In this document: positions 1 to 9,082 of the stretch, piece after piece
How the letters are laid out: each line of letters begins with the position of its first letter
Position numbering within the stretch: the stretch's first letter is position 1
From: Pseudarthrobacter sulfonivorans
GTDB taxonomy: Bacteria; Actinomycetota; Actinomycetes; Actinomycetales; Micrococcaceae
Direction: 5' to 3'
Assembly (NCBI RefSeq): GCF_001484605.1
Contig: NZ_CP013747.1
Span: 3,224,001-3,288,000 of the forward strand
Length of the DNA stretch: 64,000 bases
Notes under the pieces: model-generated
Seen by the model: the letters and a program-made list of their open reading frames with translations, nothing else
What the model was told of the DNA's origin: nothing
Databases searched by the model: none
Position numbers and translations under genes: made by a program

Positions 1-41
1 TCCGCAATGCCGATCCTGCCGGTTGCCGATTTCCTGGCCAT
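1..41 (-). CDS. LacI-family transcriptional regulator, N-terminal fragment (cut by window edge)
   Basis: The minus strand opens with an ATG at 39-41, preceded by an AGGCAGGG ribosome binding site, and reads M-A-R-K-S-A-T-G-R-I-G-I-A before leaving the window. A basic stretch followed by a G-I-A start of a helix-turn-helix is typical of LacI-family N-termini. The gene diverges from the uronate operon starting at 407, and the gap between them holds three LacI-type palindromes. This makes a local or regional repressor likely. Only 13 codons are visible, so the family assignment is an inference from position and residue pattern. Confidence 0.5.
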   Translation of the reverse strand, partial: MARKSATGRIGIA

Positions 42-109
42 GGCCCTGCCTTTCGTAAGTCCCGGTCCCCGTGATTACCGGCGCCCGTGGGAAAGCATAC
101 AACGCTCTC

Positions 110-123
110 GGAAACCGGTTTCC
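110..123. promoter_or_regulatory. LacI-type operator palindrome (left-most)
   Basis: Perfect 14-bp palindrome GGAAACCGGTTTCC with the central CG expected of LacI/GalR-family sites. It lies between the divergent regulator start and the uronate operon, closer to the regulator, and could serve autoregulation. Confidence 0.5.
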
Positions 124-179
124 ATTCGTTCGGCGCGCCGCATGATGGCTGCGCCGCCGCAGAAACAGGCCTTTTGGTC

Positions 180-193
180 AGAAAGCGCTTTCT
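180..193. promoter_or_regulatory. LacI-type operator palindrome
   Basis: Perfect palindrome AGAAAGCGCTTTCT upstream of the uronate operon. The core GAAAGCGCTTTC matches the sites found before other catabolic units in this window. Confidence 0.6.
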
Positions 194-210
194 CTTAGAG
201 AGGATAAGGG

Positions 211-273
211 TTGACGGGACCGCGCGTCTATTGATAGAAATCATGTAGCGGCACTGAGAAAACGCTTTCTCAG
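211..273 (+). promoter_or_regulatory. Promoter with downstream LacI-type operator for the uronate operon
   Basis: TTGACG at 211-216 and TAGAAA at 235-240, spaced 18 bp, make a plausible sigma-70 type promoter. A 20-bp near-palindrome CTGAGAAAACGCTTTCTCAG at 254-273 would sit just after the transcription start, a classic repression position. The promoter is inferred by eye; the operator palindrome is seen directly. Confidence 0.6.
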
Positions 274-406
274 TTAACGCAGCGACTTCCGGGCCACGGT
301 CCAGAGCAGCACAGGTTCCAAGCACTACAGTCCAGAGCACCACAGTCCAGCGCACCACCAGCGGCCGCAGCTCGGCCGAGTATTGAAGCCTTCGAAAGGG
401 ACCCTC

Positions 407-1831
407 ATGGTCAACACAGCCGAATCGAGTTCTGCTACCGCTGCCTTCACTTCAGCGCCGGAGCCAGGAGCGCGCACCAAGGCCCGCATCGCCCTCATCG
501 GCACCGGTGGCCGCTCCGAGATGTACATCCGGGCCATCTTCGGCAAGCACGCCGATACCGCGGAACTGGTGGCTTTCTCCGACGTGAACCCCGGCCGCGT
601 GGAGTTCTACCAGAAGCTCATCCAGGAACTCGGTGCGCCCGGACCCGTCGCTTCCTTTGACCCCGCAGACCTCACCGCCTACATCCAGGCCAACAACATC
701 GACCGCGTTGTGGTGACCACGCCGGACTACACCCACGCGGACTACATCGTGGAGGCACTCGAGGCGGGCGCCGACGTCGTGGTCGAAAAGCCCCTCACCA
801 TCGACGCCGAAGGCTGCCGCCGCATCACCAAGGCCGTGGCGGAAACCGGCCGCAACGTGGTGGTCACCTTCAACTACCGCTACTCACCGCGCAACAGTGC
901 GCTGAAGGAAATCATCCAGAGCGGCGTGATCGGCAAGGTGACCTCCATCGACTTCAGCTGGGTCCTGGATACCGTCCACGGCGCCGACTACTTCCGCCGC
1001 TGGCACCGCGAAAAGAAGAACTCCGGCGGCCTGCTGATCCACAAGGCATCGCACCACTTCGACCTGGTCAACTGGTGGATCAACGACGTCCCGGAGCGCG
1101 TGTTCGCCTCCGGTGGCCTCAAGTTCTACGGCGATGAGAACGCCGCCGAGCGCGGCCTGGGTCCCCGTCCGGAGCGTGGAACGCCCGACGCCGGCGCGCC
1201 CGATACTGCCGAAAAGGATCCGTTTGCGCTGGACCTGCGTGAGGATGAGCGCCTGAAGGCCCTCTTCCTGGACAACGAGCACTACGACGGCTACCGCCGC
1301 GACCAGGACGTCTTCACCGGCGGCATCACCATCGAGGACAACCTGGCACTCGTGGTGGAGTACCAGGGCGGCCCGCGCCTGAGCTACTCCCTGAACGCCC
1401 ACAGCCCGTGGGAAGGCTACCGCGTGGCCGTCAACGGCACCGAAGGCCGGGCCGAACTTGAAGTGGTGGAACGCGCCGCCGTCCTCAACAGCACGGACAA
1501 AAAGACCGTGGTGGACCCCAGCGCCACCCCCATCGAGGAGGAAGACGCCGTCCGCCGCAACGGCGAACGCCTGGTGGTCCAGCGCCACTGGGAAGCTGCC
1601 TACGAGGTGCCCATCCTTAACGGCGAAGGCGGCCACGGCGGCGGCGACGACCTGCTCCTCTCCGACCTCTTCAACGGTCCCGGCGAGGACCCGCTGGGCC
1701 GTCCGTCCGGCTACCTCGACGGCCTCCGCTCCGTGTCCGTGGGCATCGCCGGCAACCTTTCGCTGGAGTCCTCCCTTCCCGTCCGCATCGAGGATCTCCA
1801 CCTCGGCGCAGACCTTCGCCGCGACGCCTAG
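407..1831 (+). CDS. Gfo/Idh/MocA family oxidoreductase
   Basis: A 474-residue NAD(P)-dependent sugar/polyol dehydrogenase-like protein. The Rossmann dinucleotide loop G-T-G-G-R lies near residue 36 after a hydrophobic strand, and the conserved E-K-P motif (VVVEKPLTID) follows, typical of the family. The start is the ATG at 407, preceded by AAAGGGA; an in-frame TTG at 383 is less likely. It is the first gene of a five-gene operon ending in 2-oxoglutarate semialdehyde oxidation, so oxidation of a uronate or related sugar is the likely role. The substrate cannot be read from sequence. At 474 residues it is longer than the usual 330-400, with an acidic insert around residues 250-300. Confidence 0.85.
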   Translation: MVNTAESSSATAAFTSAPEPGARTKARIALIGTGGRSEMYIRAIFGKHADTAELVAFSDVNPGRVEFYQKLIQELGAPGPVASFDPADLTAYIQANNIDRVVVTTPDYTHADYIVEALEAGADVVVEKPLTIDAEGCRRITKAVAETGRNVVVTFNYRYSPRNSALKEIIQSGVIGKVTSIDFSWVLDTVHGADYFRRWHREKKNSGGLLIHKASHHFDLVNWWINDVPERVFASGGLKFYGDENAAERGLGPRPERGTPDAGAPDTAEKDPFALDLREDERLKALFLDNEHYDGYRRDQDVFTGGITIEDNLALVVEYQGGPRLSYSLNAHSPWEGYRVAVNGTEGRAELEVVERAAVLNSTDKKTVVDPSATPIEEEDAVRRNGERLVVQRHWEAAYEVPILNGEGGHGGGDDLLLSDLFNGPGEDPLGRPSGYLDGLRSVSVGIAGNLSLESSLPVRIEDLHLGADLRRDA

Positions 1832-1861
1832 TCCGCCGCCCGAAATCCCAAAGGAACCAAC

Positions 1862-2830
1862 ATGAGCAGGATCTTTGTCACCGGCGGCTCCGGCCGGCTG
1901 GGGCGCAGCGTCGTGGCCGGGCTCGCGGCTGCGGGCCACGAGGTCATCTCGGTGGACCGCGACGCCATCCCGGCGGACCAGCTGCCGGCCGGCGTTGTGC
2001 AGGAAACCGGCGACCTGCTGGCCCCGGGCGAGGCGTTGCGCCTCCTCCGGGAGACCAGGCCCGACGCCGTCATCCACCTCGCCGCGATCGCCGTTCCGTT
2101 CAGCGCGCCGGAGGACGTCATCTTCGCCACCAACACCCGCCTTGCCTATGCCGTCATCAGCGCGGCCACGGAACTGGGGATCGGCAAGATCGTCACGGCG
2201 AGCAGCCCCACGGTGCTGGGTTACGGATCGCCGGCCGGCTGGCTGCCGGACAGCTTCCCGCTGGATGAGCGCAGCGTGCCGAAGCCCTGGAACGCGTACG
2301 CGCTGTCCAAACTGATCGCCGAGCAGACCGTGCAGATGTTTGCCGCGGCGCAGGGTTCGAAGATCCGGTACGCCGCCTTCCGGCCCTGCTACGTCATCTC
2401 ACCGGAGGAATGGGAAGGCGCGCCCACACAGCAGGGCCACACCTTGGCCGAACGGCTGGCCGATCCCGCCCTGTCCGCGCCCGCGCTGTTCAACTACGTG
2501 GACGCCCGCGATGTGGCCGACTTCCTGGACGTGCTCCTGAAGAAAATGGACACCATCCCGAACGGCGAAACCTTCTTTGTGGGGGCGGCGGACGCCCTCG
2601 CCACGGCACCGCTGGCGGAGCTGATGCCCCGCTTCCTGCCCGGAAGCGAGGCCCTGGCCTCCGGACTGACCGGCACTAGCCCGGCCTTCTCCATCGCGAA
2701 GGCCCGTCAACTGCTCGGCTGGGAACCCAAGCGCAGCTGGCGGACCGAACTGAAGACAACCAACCACCTCAACGACGAGACATCCGCCGCGCTGGTCACA
2801 GCCGGAGCCGGTGCCAAGGAGACATCATGA
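1862..2830 (+). CDS. NAD-dependent epimerase/dehydratase (extended SDR)
   Basis: 322 residues. The N-terminus VTGGSGRLGRSVV is the TGxxGxxG NAD-binding loop of extended SDRs, and the catalytic Y-x-x-x-K appears as YALSK. The gene starts 30 bp after the previous stop and its stop overlaps kdgD in an ATGA. In this operon it could act as a uronate dehydrogenase or an epimerase feeding the aldarate dehydratase, but it is not an obvious match to classic Udh. That role is an inference from neighbours. Family assignment is firm. Confidence 0.85.
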   Translation: MSRIFVTGGSGRLGRSVVAGLAAAGHEVISVDRDAIPADQLPAGVVQETGDLLAPGEALRLLRETRPDAVIHLAAIAVPFSAPEDVIFATNTRLAYAVISAATELGIGKIVTASSPTVLGYGSPAGWLPDSFPLDERSVPKPWNAYALSKLIAEQTVQMFAAAQGSKIRYAAFRPCYVISPEEWEGAPTQQGHTLAERLADPALSAPALFNYVDARDVADFLDVLLKKMDTIPNGETFFVGAADALATAPLAELMPRFLPGSEALASGLTGTSPAFSIAKARQLLGWEPKRSWRTELKTTNHLNDETSAALVTAGAGAKETS

Positions 2831-3732
2831 AATTCGACGGCGTACTGTTCTTTCCCGTCACCCCGTTCACGCCGGAAGGCACCGTTGATGTGGAGCTCCT
2901 CAAGGAGCACATCGGCTCGCGGCTGTCGTTCGGACCCGGCGGCGTGTTCCCTGCCTGCGGCACCGGCGAATTCCACGCCCTGAGCATCGACGAGGTGCGC
3001 ACCGTGGTGACCGCCGCCGTCGAAGTTGTGGCAGGCACGGTGCCGGTGGTGGCCGGAGCCGGCGGGCCGCTGGGGCACGCCGTTGCTGCCGCCCGTGTTG
3101 CCGAGGAGGCGGGCGCCGATGCACTCCTGGTCCTCCCGCCGTACCTGGTCACCGGACCCACCGACGGCCTGGTGGCGTACATCGAGGCAGTGGCGGACGC
3201 CAGCAGCCTCCCCGTGATCGTGTACCACCGCGGCAACGCCAAGTTCACCGCCGCGTCCATGGTCCGCCTTGCCGCCAACCCGAAGGTGATCGGCTTCAAG
3301 GACGGTCTGGGCGATGTGGGCCTGGCCCAGGAGATCGTGTCCGCGGTCCGCGCCACGGGACGCGAGGACTTCGCGTTCTTCAACGGGCTCCTGACCGCCG
3401 AATTGACCCAGGGTGCCTACCGGGGCCTGGGCATTCCGCTCTACTCCTCGGCGGCGTTCGCCATGGCACCGGAAATCGCCAAGGCGTACTACGACGCCTA
3501 CGTCTCCGGCGATGAGGACCGCCGCAACGCCCTGCTGGAGGGTTTCTACGCTCCGCTGGTGCGGCTCCGGGACCAGACCCCCGGCTTCGGCGTCTCGCTG
3601 GTCAAGGCCGGCCTGCGGCTCGGCGGACTTCCTGTTGGCCCGGTCCGGCCGCCGCTGGTGGACCCCACCGAGGACCAGCTGCTCCAGCTGAAGTCCATCC
3701 TGGCCAAGGGCTACGAGCTGGCCGGCCGCTGA
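2827..3732 (+). CDS. kdgD: 5-dehydro-4-deoxyglucarate dehydratase
   Basis: 301 residues, DHDPS/DapA-type TIM barrel. It decarboxylates and dehydrates 5-dehydro-4-deoxy-D-glucarate to 2,5-dioxopentanoate (2-oxoglutarate semialdehyde). Visible family marks are the G-T-G-E-F substrate loop at about 45-49, Tyr133 in VIVYHRGN and the Schiff-base Lys158 in VIGFKDG. Length matches the family. The start overlaps the preceding stop (ATGA) and the gene ends one base into the next, so translation is probably coupled. The semialdehyde dehydrogenase two genes downstream would take its product. Confidence 0.92.
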   Translation: MKFDGVLFFPVTPFTPEGTVDVELLKEHIGSRLSFGPGGVFPACGTGEFHALSIDEVRTVVTAAVEVVAGTVPVVAGAGGPLGHAVAAARVAEEAGADALLVLPPYLVTGPTDGLVAYIEAVADASSLPVIVYHRGNAKFTAASMVRLAANPKVIGFKDGLGDVGLAQEIVSAVRATGREDFAFFNGLLTAELTQGAYRGLGIPLYSSAAFAMAPEIAKAYYDAYVSGDEDRRNALLEGFYAPLVRLRDQTPGFGVSLVKAGLRLGGLPVGPVRPPLVDPTEDQLLQLKSILAKGYELAGR

Positions 3733-4841
3733 TGAGTGCGCCCGCCGTCGAAACCGTCCGGACCGTTCCGCTCATTACCGGTCTGACCACCCGCCTCCTG
3801 ACCGTCCCGCTGCGCCGCAGCTGGGGAGTGGAGGCACCGGAAAACCACGTGATCGTTACGGAGATCCAGACGGACGACGGCGGCGCGGGGCACGGTTTTT
3901 CGTGGACGCCCACCATCGGCCCGCAGGCCGTCCAAGCGCTCCTCGACTACGACATCGCGCCTTTCATTACGGGGCTGCCCGCCAATCCCGAGACGGTATG
4001 GGACGCGTTGTGGAAGCGGCTGCATGAGGCCGGCGGCGGGGGACTGACCACCATCGCGATGGCCGGTGTCGACCTTGCCCTCTGGGACCTCCAGGCACGG
4101 CGTGCCGGTACTTCGGTCACGGGCCTGCTGGGCCAGCGGCAGGAGTCCGCGGAGGTGTACGGGTCTGGCGTGAACCTGCACTACACGCTGGAGGAGCTGG
4201 TGGCCCAGACCGAACGTTGGGTGGCAGCAGGACACCGGGCGGTCAAGATCAAGGTGGGCAAGCCCGATATCCGCGAGGACGCCGAGCGCGTGGCGGCAGT
4301 CCGCTCCGTCCTTGGCCCGGACCGCAAGCTGATGATCGACGCCAACCAGCGGTGGGACCTGCCCACCACTTTCAAGGCTTTGGACGTGCTCGCGGAATAC
4401 GGGCTGGAATGGCTTGAGGAGCCCATCCGGGCGGACGACCTCTGGGCCTACCGCAGGCTGCGGAAGCATTCACCCGTGCCCATCGCGCTGGGCGAAAACC
4501 TGCACACCATCTACCGGTTCCGCGATTTCATTGAGGCGGAGGCGGCGGACATCATCCAGCCCAACATCATCCGGGTAGGCGGCATCACGCCGTTCCGGCG
4601 GATTGTGGAGCTGGCCCGGACCAACAGCATCCGCGTGATGCCGCACCTGCTGCCGGAGCTGTCCGGGCAGCTGGCCCTCACGCTGGCGGAGCCCACCCTG
4701 GTGGAGGACGTGGAGGACGCGTCCTTCGAGCAGCTGGGCATCCTGGCCGGACCGTCACCGGTCCGCTTCAGCAACAGCCGCCTCACGCTCACGGACCAGC
4801 CGGGGCTGGGCTTCCGGTTCACGGACCACCCGCAGGCCTGA
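3732..4841 (+). CDS. Enolase-superfamily (mandelate racemase type) acid-sugar dehydratase
   Basis: 369 residues. The mandelate-racemase catalytic set is complete: Lys172-x-Lys174 (VKIKVGK), metal ligands Asp203 (MIDAN), Glu229 (WLEEP) and Glu255 (ALGEN), and His305 (VMPHL). Members with this set abstract a proton alpha to a carboxylate and often dehydrate aldonates or aldarates. Directly after kdgD, the likely reaction is glucarate/galactarate (or a uronate-derived acid) to the 5-dehydro-4-deoxy acid. The length suits the MR subgroup; substrate is inferred from context. It starts in a TGATG overlap with kdgD. Confidence 0.85.
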   Translation: MSAPAVETVRTVPLITGLTTRLLTVPLRRSWGVEAPENHVIVTEIQTDDGGAGHGFSWTPTIGPQAVQALLDYDIAPFITGLPANPETVWDALWKRLHEAGGGGLTTIAMAGVDLALWDLQARRAGTSVTGLLGQRQESAEVYGSGVNLHYTLEELVAQTERWVAAGHRAVKIKVGKPDIREDAERVAAVRSVLGPDRKLMIDANQRWDLPTTFKALDVLAEYGLEWLEEPIRADDLWAYRRLRKHSPVPIALGENLHTIYRFRDFIEAEAADIIQPNIIRVGGITPFRRIVELARTNSIRVMPHLLPELSGQLALTLAEPTLVEDVEDASFEQLGILAGPSPVRFSNSRLTLTDQPGLGFRFTDHPQA

Positions 4842-4902
4842 CAGCTTGCAATCACGACTGACCGCAGACACCACCACTCCCGACGAAAATCAGGTATCCC
4901 CA

Positions 4903-6354
4903 GTGACAACTGCAACACTTTCCCTCTCCGAGCTCACGGCTGCCGCTACCCGGGCGGCCGCCATCGCGGCTGCCGCGACGGACGCCGAGCGCGCAGGCTG
5001 GCTCACCGCCGTCGCCGATGCGTTGGACGCCAACGTGGCCGAACTGGTGGAGATCGCCGATTCGGAGACCAGGCTCGGCACCGTCCGGCTGACCGGCGAG
5101 GTGGCCCGCACCTCCGGGCAGCTGCGGCTTTTTGCCCGTGTGATCACCGAAGGTTCCTACCTTGAAGCGGTGATTGACCACGCGGACCCGTCCGCCACCC
5201 CGCCGAAGCCGGACCTGCGCCGCATCCTGCGTCCCATCGGCCCGGTGGCAGTCTTCTCGGCCTCCAACTTCCCCTTCGCGTTTTCGGTGGCCGGCGGCGA
5301 CACCGCGTCGGCCCTGGCCGTGGGCTCATCGGTGATCGTCAAGGCCCACTCGGGCCACCTGAAGCTGTCCGAGCGGACGGCCGAAGTAGTCACCGAAGCC
5401 CTGCGTTCGGCTGGAGCGCCGGAGGGGCTGTTCGCACTCGTGGCAGGCCGCGAGGTGGGCACAACGCTGGTGCAGGATCCCGCCATCAAGGCCGTAGGCT
5501 TCACCGGGTCCATCCCCGGCGGCCGGGCGCTGTTTGACCTCGCGGTCTCGCGGCCCGACCCCATCCCGTTCTACGGCGAGCTGGGCAGCCTGAACCCGGT
5601 GGTCATCACCGCGGCCGCGCTGGCCGAACGTTCCGGCCAGCTCGCGGCGGGACTTGCGGCATCGTTCACCATGGGCGCCGGCCAGTTCTGCACCAAGCCC
5701 GGCCTGGTCTTCATCCCGGCGGGCACAGGATTCGCCGCACAGTTGGCTGAGGCCAGCAAGGACAAGCCGACGGCGGCCATGCTCACCACCCGGATCTCCG
5801 ACGCGTACCCGGAGGGTCTGCGCAGCGTGGCTTCGCTGCCGGACGTGACCATCGTCAGCGGCACAGCCGACCAGGACGCCACCCTCAATGGCGCCGCGCC
5901 CGTAGTGTTCGCCACCTCCGCCGCCAATGCCCTTGAGCGCCCGGACGAGCTGCTGGAGGAGTGCTTCGGCCCCACCACTATGTTGATCGAATACGCTGAC
6001 CAGGAAGAGCTCTCCGCGGTCCTGGCCAAGGTTCCCGGCAGCCTGACCGCCACCGTCCACGCCCAGCCGGGCGAGGACGTCGCGGACCTGGTGGAGCAGC
6101 TGTCAGGCCTCGCCGGGCGGGTCCTGTTCGACGGCTGGCCCACCGGCGTCGCAGTGAACTGGGCGCAGCAGCACGGCGGCCCGTACCCGGCCACCACGTC
6201 CCTGTTCACGTCAGTAGGCGCGACGGCGGTCCGCCGCTTCCAGCGACCCGTCGCCTACCAGGATGCGCCCGAAACGGTCCTGCACCCGGCGCTGCGCGAA
6301 AGCAACCCGCTGGGCATCCCGCGCCGCGTGGACGGTGAGCTGGTTCTTCCGTAA
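4903..6354 (+). CDS. 2-oxoglutarate semialdehyde (2,5-dioxopentanoate) dehydrogenase, NADP-type aldehyde dehydrogenase
   Basis: 483 residues from the GTG at 4903, which has AGG eight bases upstream; an upstream TTG at 4846 would add 19 residues lacking family similarity. Aldehyde dehydrogenase features are the SASNFPFAFS cofactor segment, the catalytic Cys in GAGQFCTKPG (about residue 263) and the general-base Glu in FYGELGS (about 226). It completes the oxidative route by making 2-oxoglutarate from the KdgD product. It is the last gene of the operon, followed by a stem-loop. Confidence 0.88.
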   Translation: MTTATLSLSELTAAATRAAAIAAAATDAERAGWLTAVADALDANVAELVEIADSETRLGTVRLTGEVARTSGQLRLFARVITEGSYLEAVIDHADPSATPPKPDLRRILRPIGPVAVFSASNFPFAFSVAGGDTASALAVGSSVIVKAHSGHLKLSERTAEVVTEALRSAGAPEGLFALVAGREVGTTLVQDPAIKAVGFTGSIPGGRALFDLAVSRPDPIPFYGELGSLNPVVITAAALAERSGQLAAGLAASFTMGAGQFCTKPGLVFIPAGTGFAAQLAEASKDKPTAAMLTTRISDAYPEGLRSVASLPDVTIVSGTADQDATLNGAAPVVFATSAANALERPDELLEECFGPTTMLIEYADQEELSAVLAKVPGSLTATVHAQPGEDVADLVEQLSGLAGRVLFDGWPTGVAVNWAQQHGGPYPATTSLFTSVGATAVRRFQRPVAYQDAPETVLHPALRESNPLGIPRRVDGELVLP

Positions 6355-6365
6355 CTGGTCGCGGG

Positions 6366-6412
6366 CCATCAAGGCAGGGGTCAACTAGAAGGGTTGATCT
6401 CTGCCTTGATGG
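6366..6412 (+). terminator. Stem-loop after the uronate operon
   Basis: CCATCAAGGCAG at 6366-6377 pairs with CTGCCTTGATGG at 6401-6412, and the loop holds a second short inverted repeat (GTCAAC/GTTGAT). No T-run follows, so termination or transcript protection are both possible. Confidence 0.6.
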
Positions 6413-6415
6413 GGC

Positions 6416-6853
6416 ATGCCACTGCCATTGGCCTGCGCCGACGACTGCTTAGGTCAAGGTCCGAAAGATGCTCTCACCCACGGGGTGCTGGTGTGCCAGT
6501 ACTTCACTTCCGGCTCCATGGTCCCGGCAGACGTACCCTCCGGTCGGGGGGTGGGCTCGGGCGACTACGCCATCAGGTTCGCCAGCGTGGGCGGCAGTCC
6601 ATGGATGTCCGTGCGGATCCCCTGCGCTTCATACGCGCTCAGAGTCACCATTGTCGGCCAAGCCATCACGCCTGATCCGGGAACGCTGGAGAGTTTTGTG
6701 GGCGCCTGCGGCTTCCCGTGGGACGAGGAGCAGGAGCGGATGGCAATGTATCTCCAGGACCCGCTCCAGTTCGTGCAACGGGAGACCGGTATCGTCCTGC
6801 AGAACCCGGAATGGGGAGTCACTCTGTTCGACACCCCATACGACGCTGACTAG
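6416..6853 (+). CDS. Small protein with META/HslJ-like C-terminal part
   Basis: 145 residues. The segment from about residue 60 reads like a META domain: a hydrophobic strand, an N-x-Y-like turn (here P-C-A-S-Y), then a G-A-C-x-x-x-W-D-E-E-Q stretch resembling the AC...QE motif, and a short strand near the C-terminus. The first 50 residues lack a convincing signal peptide and the start has no clear ribosome binding site, so the gene may be decayed at its 5' end. I could not assign a function. It follows the operon terminator in the same direction. Confidence 0.4.
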   Translation: MPLPLACADDCLGQGPKDALTHGVLVCQYFTSGSMVPADVPSGRGVGSGDYAIRFASVGGSPWMSVRIPCASYALRVTIVGQAITPDPGTLESFVGACGFPWDEEQERMAMYLQDPLQFVQRETGIVLQNPEWGVTLFDTPYDAD

Positions 6854-7152
6854 GTTTCCTCCTGCGACGCGTGCCGAGTCCGAACCACAGCATGCTCTGG
6901 AGAGCGATTCAGGGACCGGACATCGCCATCACCCGAGCATCCTTCTTCATGTGTCCCGTATAGGGTTCCCTCACCGGGCATTTTGCGGGCGGGTCTTACG
7001 GTGTGAATCGCAGCGATAAATGGCGGCGTTTTCGCAGCGATAAATGTCACCCCCCGGCCGCCCGTTAGCCGAACGCTTTAAGGGAGGATGGCGGGTGCGA
7101 CAAGGGCGCCGCTAGATCTGCCCCAAAGCCACGCACCCCTGCGCTCGATGCT
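6854..7152. other. Gene-free stretch with short repeats
   Basis: No supported gene. It holds one copy of the degenerate TGTCCCGTA...GGGTTCCC element at 6952-6980 and two exact copies of the 15-mer TCGCAGCGATAAATG at 7008-7022 and 7032-7046. Confidence 0.6.
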
Positions 7153-7578
7153 TCAGCTAAAAGCCACTTGCGCGGGCTTGAACCTGAAAGGCCCGCCGCA
7201 CTCGGGTCCGAAGGGGTGCTCCCCGGTTGATTCCGTTTCTATGGGCAAATCACGGGCTATGCGGCCACCAGAAGTGACCACGGCTTCCACAAAAATAGAA
7301 ATGACACTAACAGGCGGATTCAGGTATGGCGGGGACTGCGGCACCAGCCATTTTCCCTCAGGGTTTCTCGCCACCGGCTCAGGAGTGCATCCCTCCCCAA
7401 AACAAGCCGCTACTGACTCCGGCGGGGTGGAAAAGGCCAGCTCCACAGCACCCACATATGCGTAACCGACTGCTGGACATGCCCGGCTTACCCAGGGCAT
7501 GCGACCGAGCAGGACGGCAAATGCCAACACGGTGACAACAACGCCTGCCGCAAGCAGAAGTACGCCCCGAAGCTTCAT
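7153..7578 (-). CDS. Small membrane-anchored hypothetical protein
   Basis: 141 residues. One N-terminal hydrophobic helix (residues 5-24) after M-K-L-R, then an extracytoplasmic domain with four cysteines, two close together in the CFGEGCTPEPV segment. The helix lacks a clear cleavage or lipid site, so it is probably a signal anchor. I do not recognise the family. It stands alone, convergent with the small gene ending at 6853. Confidence 0.6.
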   Translation of the reverse strand: MKLRGVLLLAAGVVVTVLAFAVLLGRMPWVSRACPAVGYAYVGAVELAFSTPPESVAACFGEGCTPEPVARNPEGKWLVPQSPPYLNPPVSVISIFVEAVVTSGGRIARDLPIETESTGEHPFGPECGGPFRFKPAQVAFS

Positions 7579-7724
7579 GGTGTGAGCCTAATCCGTCATC
7601 CAGCGGGAGTCTCGCCATGACGGACTCCTTGCTAAAGGGACGTTCTTTCGATCCCAACTGTCCTCTAGTGGAAACACCCCAACCGTGCTTTCGTTGACGT
7701 ATACAGCTTCACCCGGGGAGTCAC

Positions 7725-8123
7725 ATGAAACACCATCTGGATTCTAGGAATGTTCGCCAGGTCCTCGCTGTCTCACTCGCGATCGTTGCTTCCTTGGTTC
7801 TCTCATTAGTTCCCATGTACACCCAGGTAAAAGTAACGTCTGGTGGGTCAGAGCAGGTCAGCCATCCGACCCTGCTTGAAACAAATGGGCCATCTGTTTT
7901 CGTGGCGTTGTTCATCCCCGTGGCCCTGACCGCGCTACCTCTCCTTATACGTGGGCGTGCGCGGACTCCAGTATCCGTTGCGACTGCTGTCGCTCTTGTT
8001 GTCTTCGTAGTCATCGGCTCCGGAAGCATCGGCTGGTTCTACGTCCCAGCCCTGGCCGCCGCCGTAGCCGCCGTCGTTGCTTCTATGGGCAGCCAAACAA
8101 GACTCCAAGTCCGCCCTAACTGA
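7725..8123 (+). CDS. Small integral membrane protein
   Basis: 132 residues with about four hydrophobic helices: 13-30, 55-72, 80-97 and 104-122, separated by short basic or polar loops. No catalytic motif is visible and no family was recognised. It has its own start (ATG at 7725, GGGGAG upstream) and no operon partner. The hydrophobic pattern supports a real gene. Confidence 0.6.
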   Translation: MKHHLDSRNVRQVLAVSLAIVASLVLSLVPMYTQVKVTSGGSEQVSHPTLLETNGPSVFVALFIPVALTALPLLIRGRARTPVSVATAVALVVFVVIGSGSIGWFYVPALAAAVAAVVASMGSQTRLQVRPN

Positions 8124-8231
8124 TCAGCCCAATCGAACCACTCTGCTGCTTAGCCCAACCTTCACCGGGACATTGGGGGCCCGAAACTCAATCCCATTTA
8201 CAGGCACCCTCGTGTGGTTCATAGTCGGGGT

Positions 8232-8918
8232 ATGAGAGTGGCTGGAGTTCTCCCCGCAGACGCTCCCGACCCCCGTGCCGAATGGGCCGAGAGCCTGAAA
8301 CTCATGCCCATTCCGGTGATGGGGCTCACGCCCCAACCGTCATTGGAGGACACGGACAGCGTCGGTGTGAGCTACGGCCTAGATGATCGTGGGTACAACG
8401 AAATGACGGCGAGCATCACCTATACGCTCTGGCGAAACCCGGATGACCGCTCAGACCCGGTAAACCTCGCAGACCTCGACGAGAAGACACGCAGATCGAT
8501 CGAGGAAGTTCCGCCATGGCCGCGGCCCCTTTGGCTGATCGAGCAGGTGGAGCGACTGCGCTACCCGCAACTGTGGGAAGCCGTGCGAACCACCTGGCAC
8601 CGCGCTCCATCCGAGCGCTCTACGGTTCGAAGCCTACTGGCTGACCATGTCAACCACATCCTCATGAACCTATACCGGCAAGAGCTCTGGCCGGGCAGCA
8701 ACCCGTGGGACCAGCACGCACCCACAGTAACCGGCCGGATGGTCAACAGCCAGGCCAGGATCGTCATCAACGGAGTCGACATGCCCGGTGCAGAGGTCGA
8801 TACGGACCCGTTCGTCTACGGTATCGGAGCCCAACTGGCAGGCGGCGGCGTGGTGACCGCTGTGCTTCCACGCACTGAGCTCAAGCACATCCAAGTCCAA
8901 TTCACGCCCCGGAGCTAA
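8232..8918 (+). CDS. Hypothetical soluble protein
   Basis: 228 residues from the ATG at 8232, which follows TCGGGG; a GTG at 8214 is the alternative. The sequence is rich in Trp and Pro and lacks signal peptide or membrane helices. It has a predicted helical middle (Trp-Glu-Ala-Val-Arg-Thr-Thr-Trp) and a beta-rich C-terminus. No conserved domain was recognised. Codon use is that of a normal high-GC gene. Confidence 0.55.
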   Translation: MRVAGVLPADAPDPRAEWAESLKLMPIPVMGLTPQPSLEDTDSVGVSYGLDDRGYNEMTASITYTLWRNPDDRSDPVNLADLDEKTRRSIEEVPPWPRPLWLIEQVERLRYPQLWEAVRTTWHRAPSERSTVRSLLADHVNHILMNLYRQELWPGSNPWDQHAPTVTGRMVNSQARIVINGVDMPGAEVDTDPFVYGIGAQLAGGGVVTAVLPRTELKHIQVQFTPRS

Positions 8919-9082
8919 CGGCTCCATCCAAACACAGCAACGCTAAGTTTGACGTCGCCCCCTAGGGGACCGTCTTACGGGACAGCCCCGAAGCCTGATC
9001 CTAGGCACCTCGATCGCTTGGTCCCCCGGCTGACCCCGGATTCTCCGATTTGCGTCAACTAAATTGAGACAACCGGGCCAAA

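Noticed and set aside
884..2077. 397-codon minus-strand frame opposite the first two uronate genes
   Set aside because: Spans the junction of two genes transcribed the other way; no domain or start signal.
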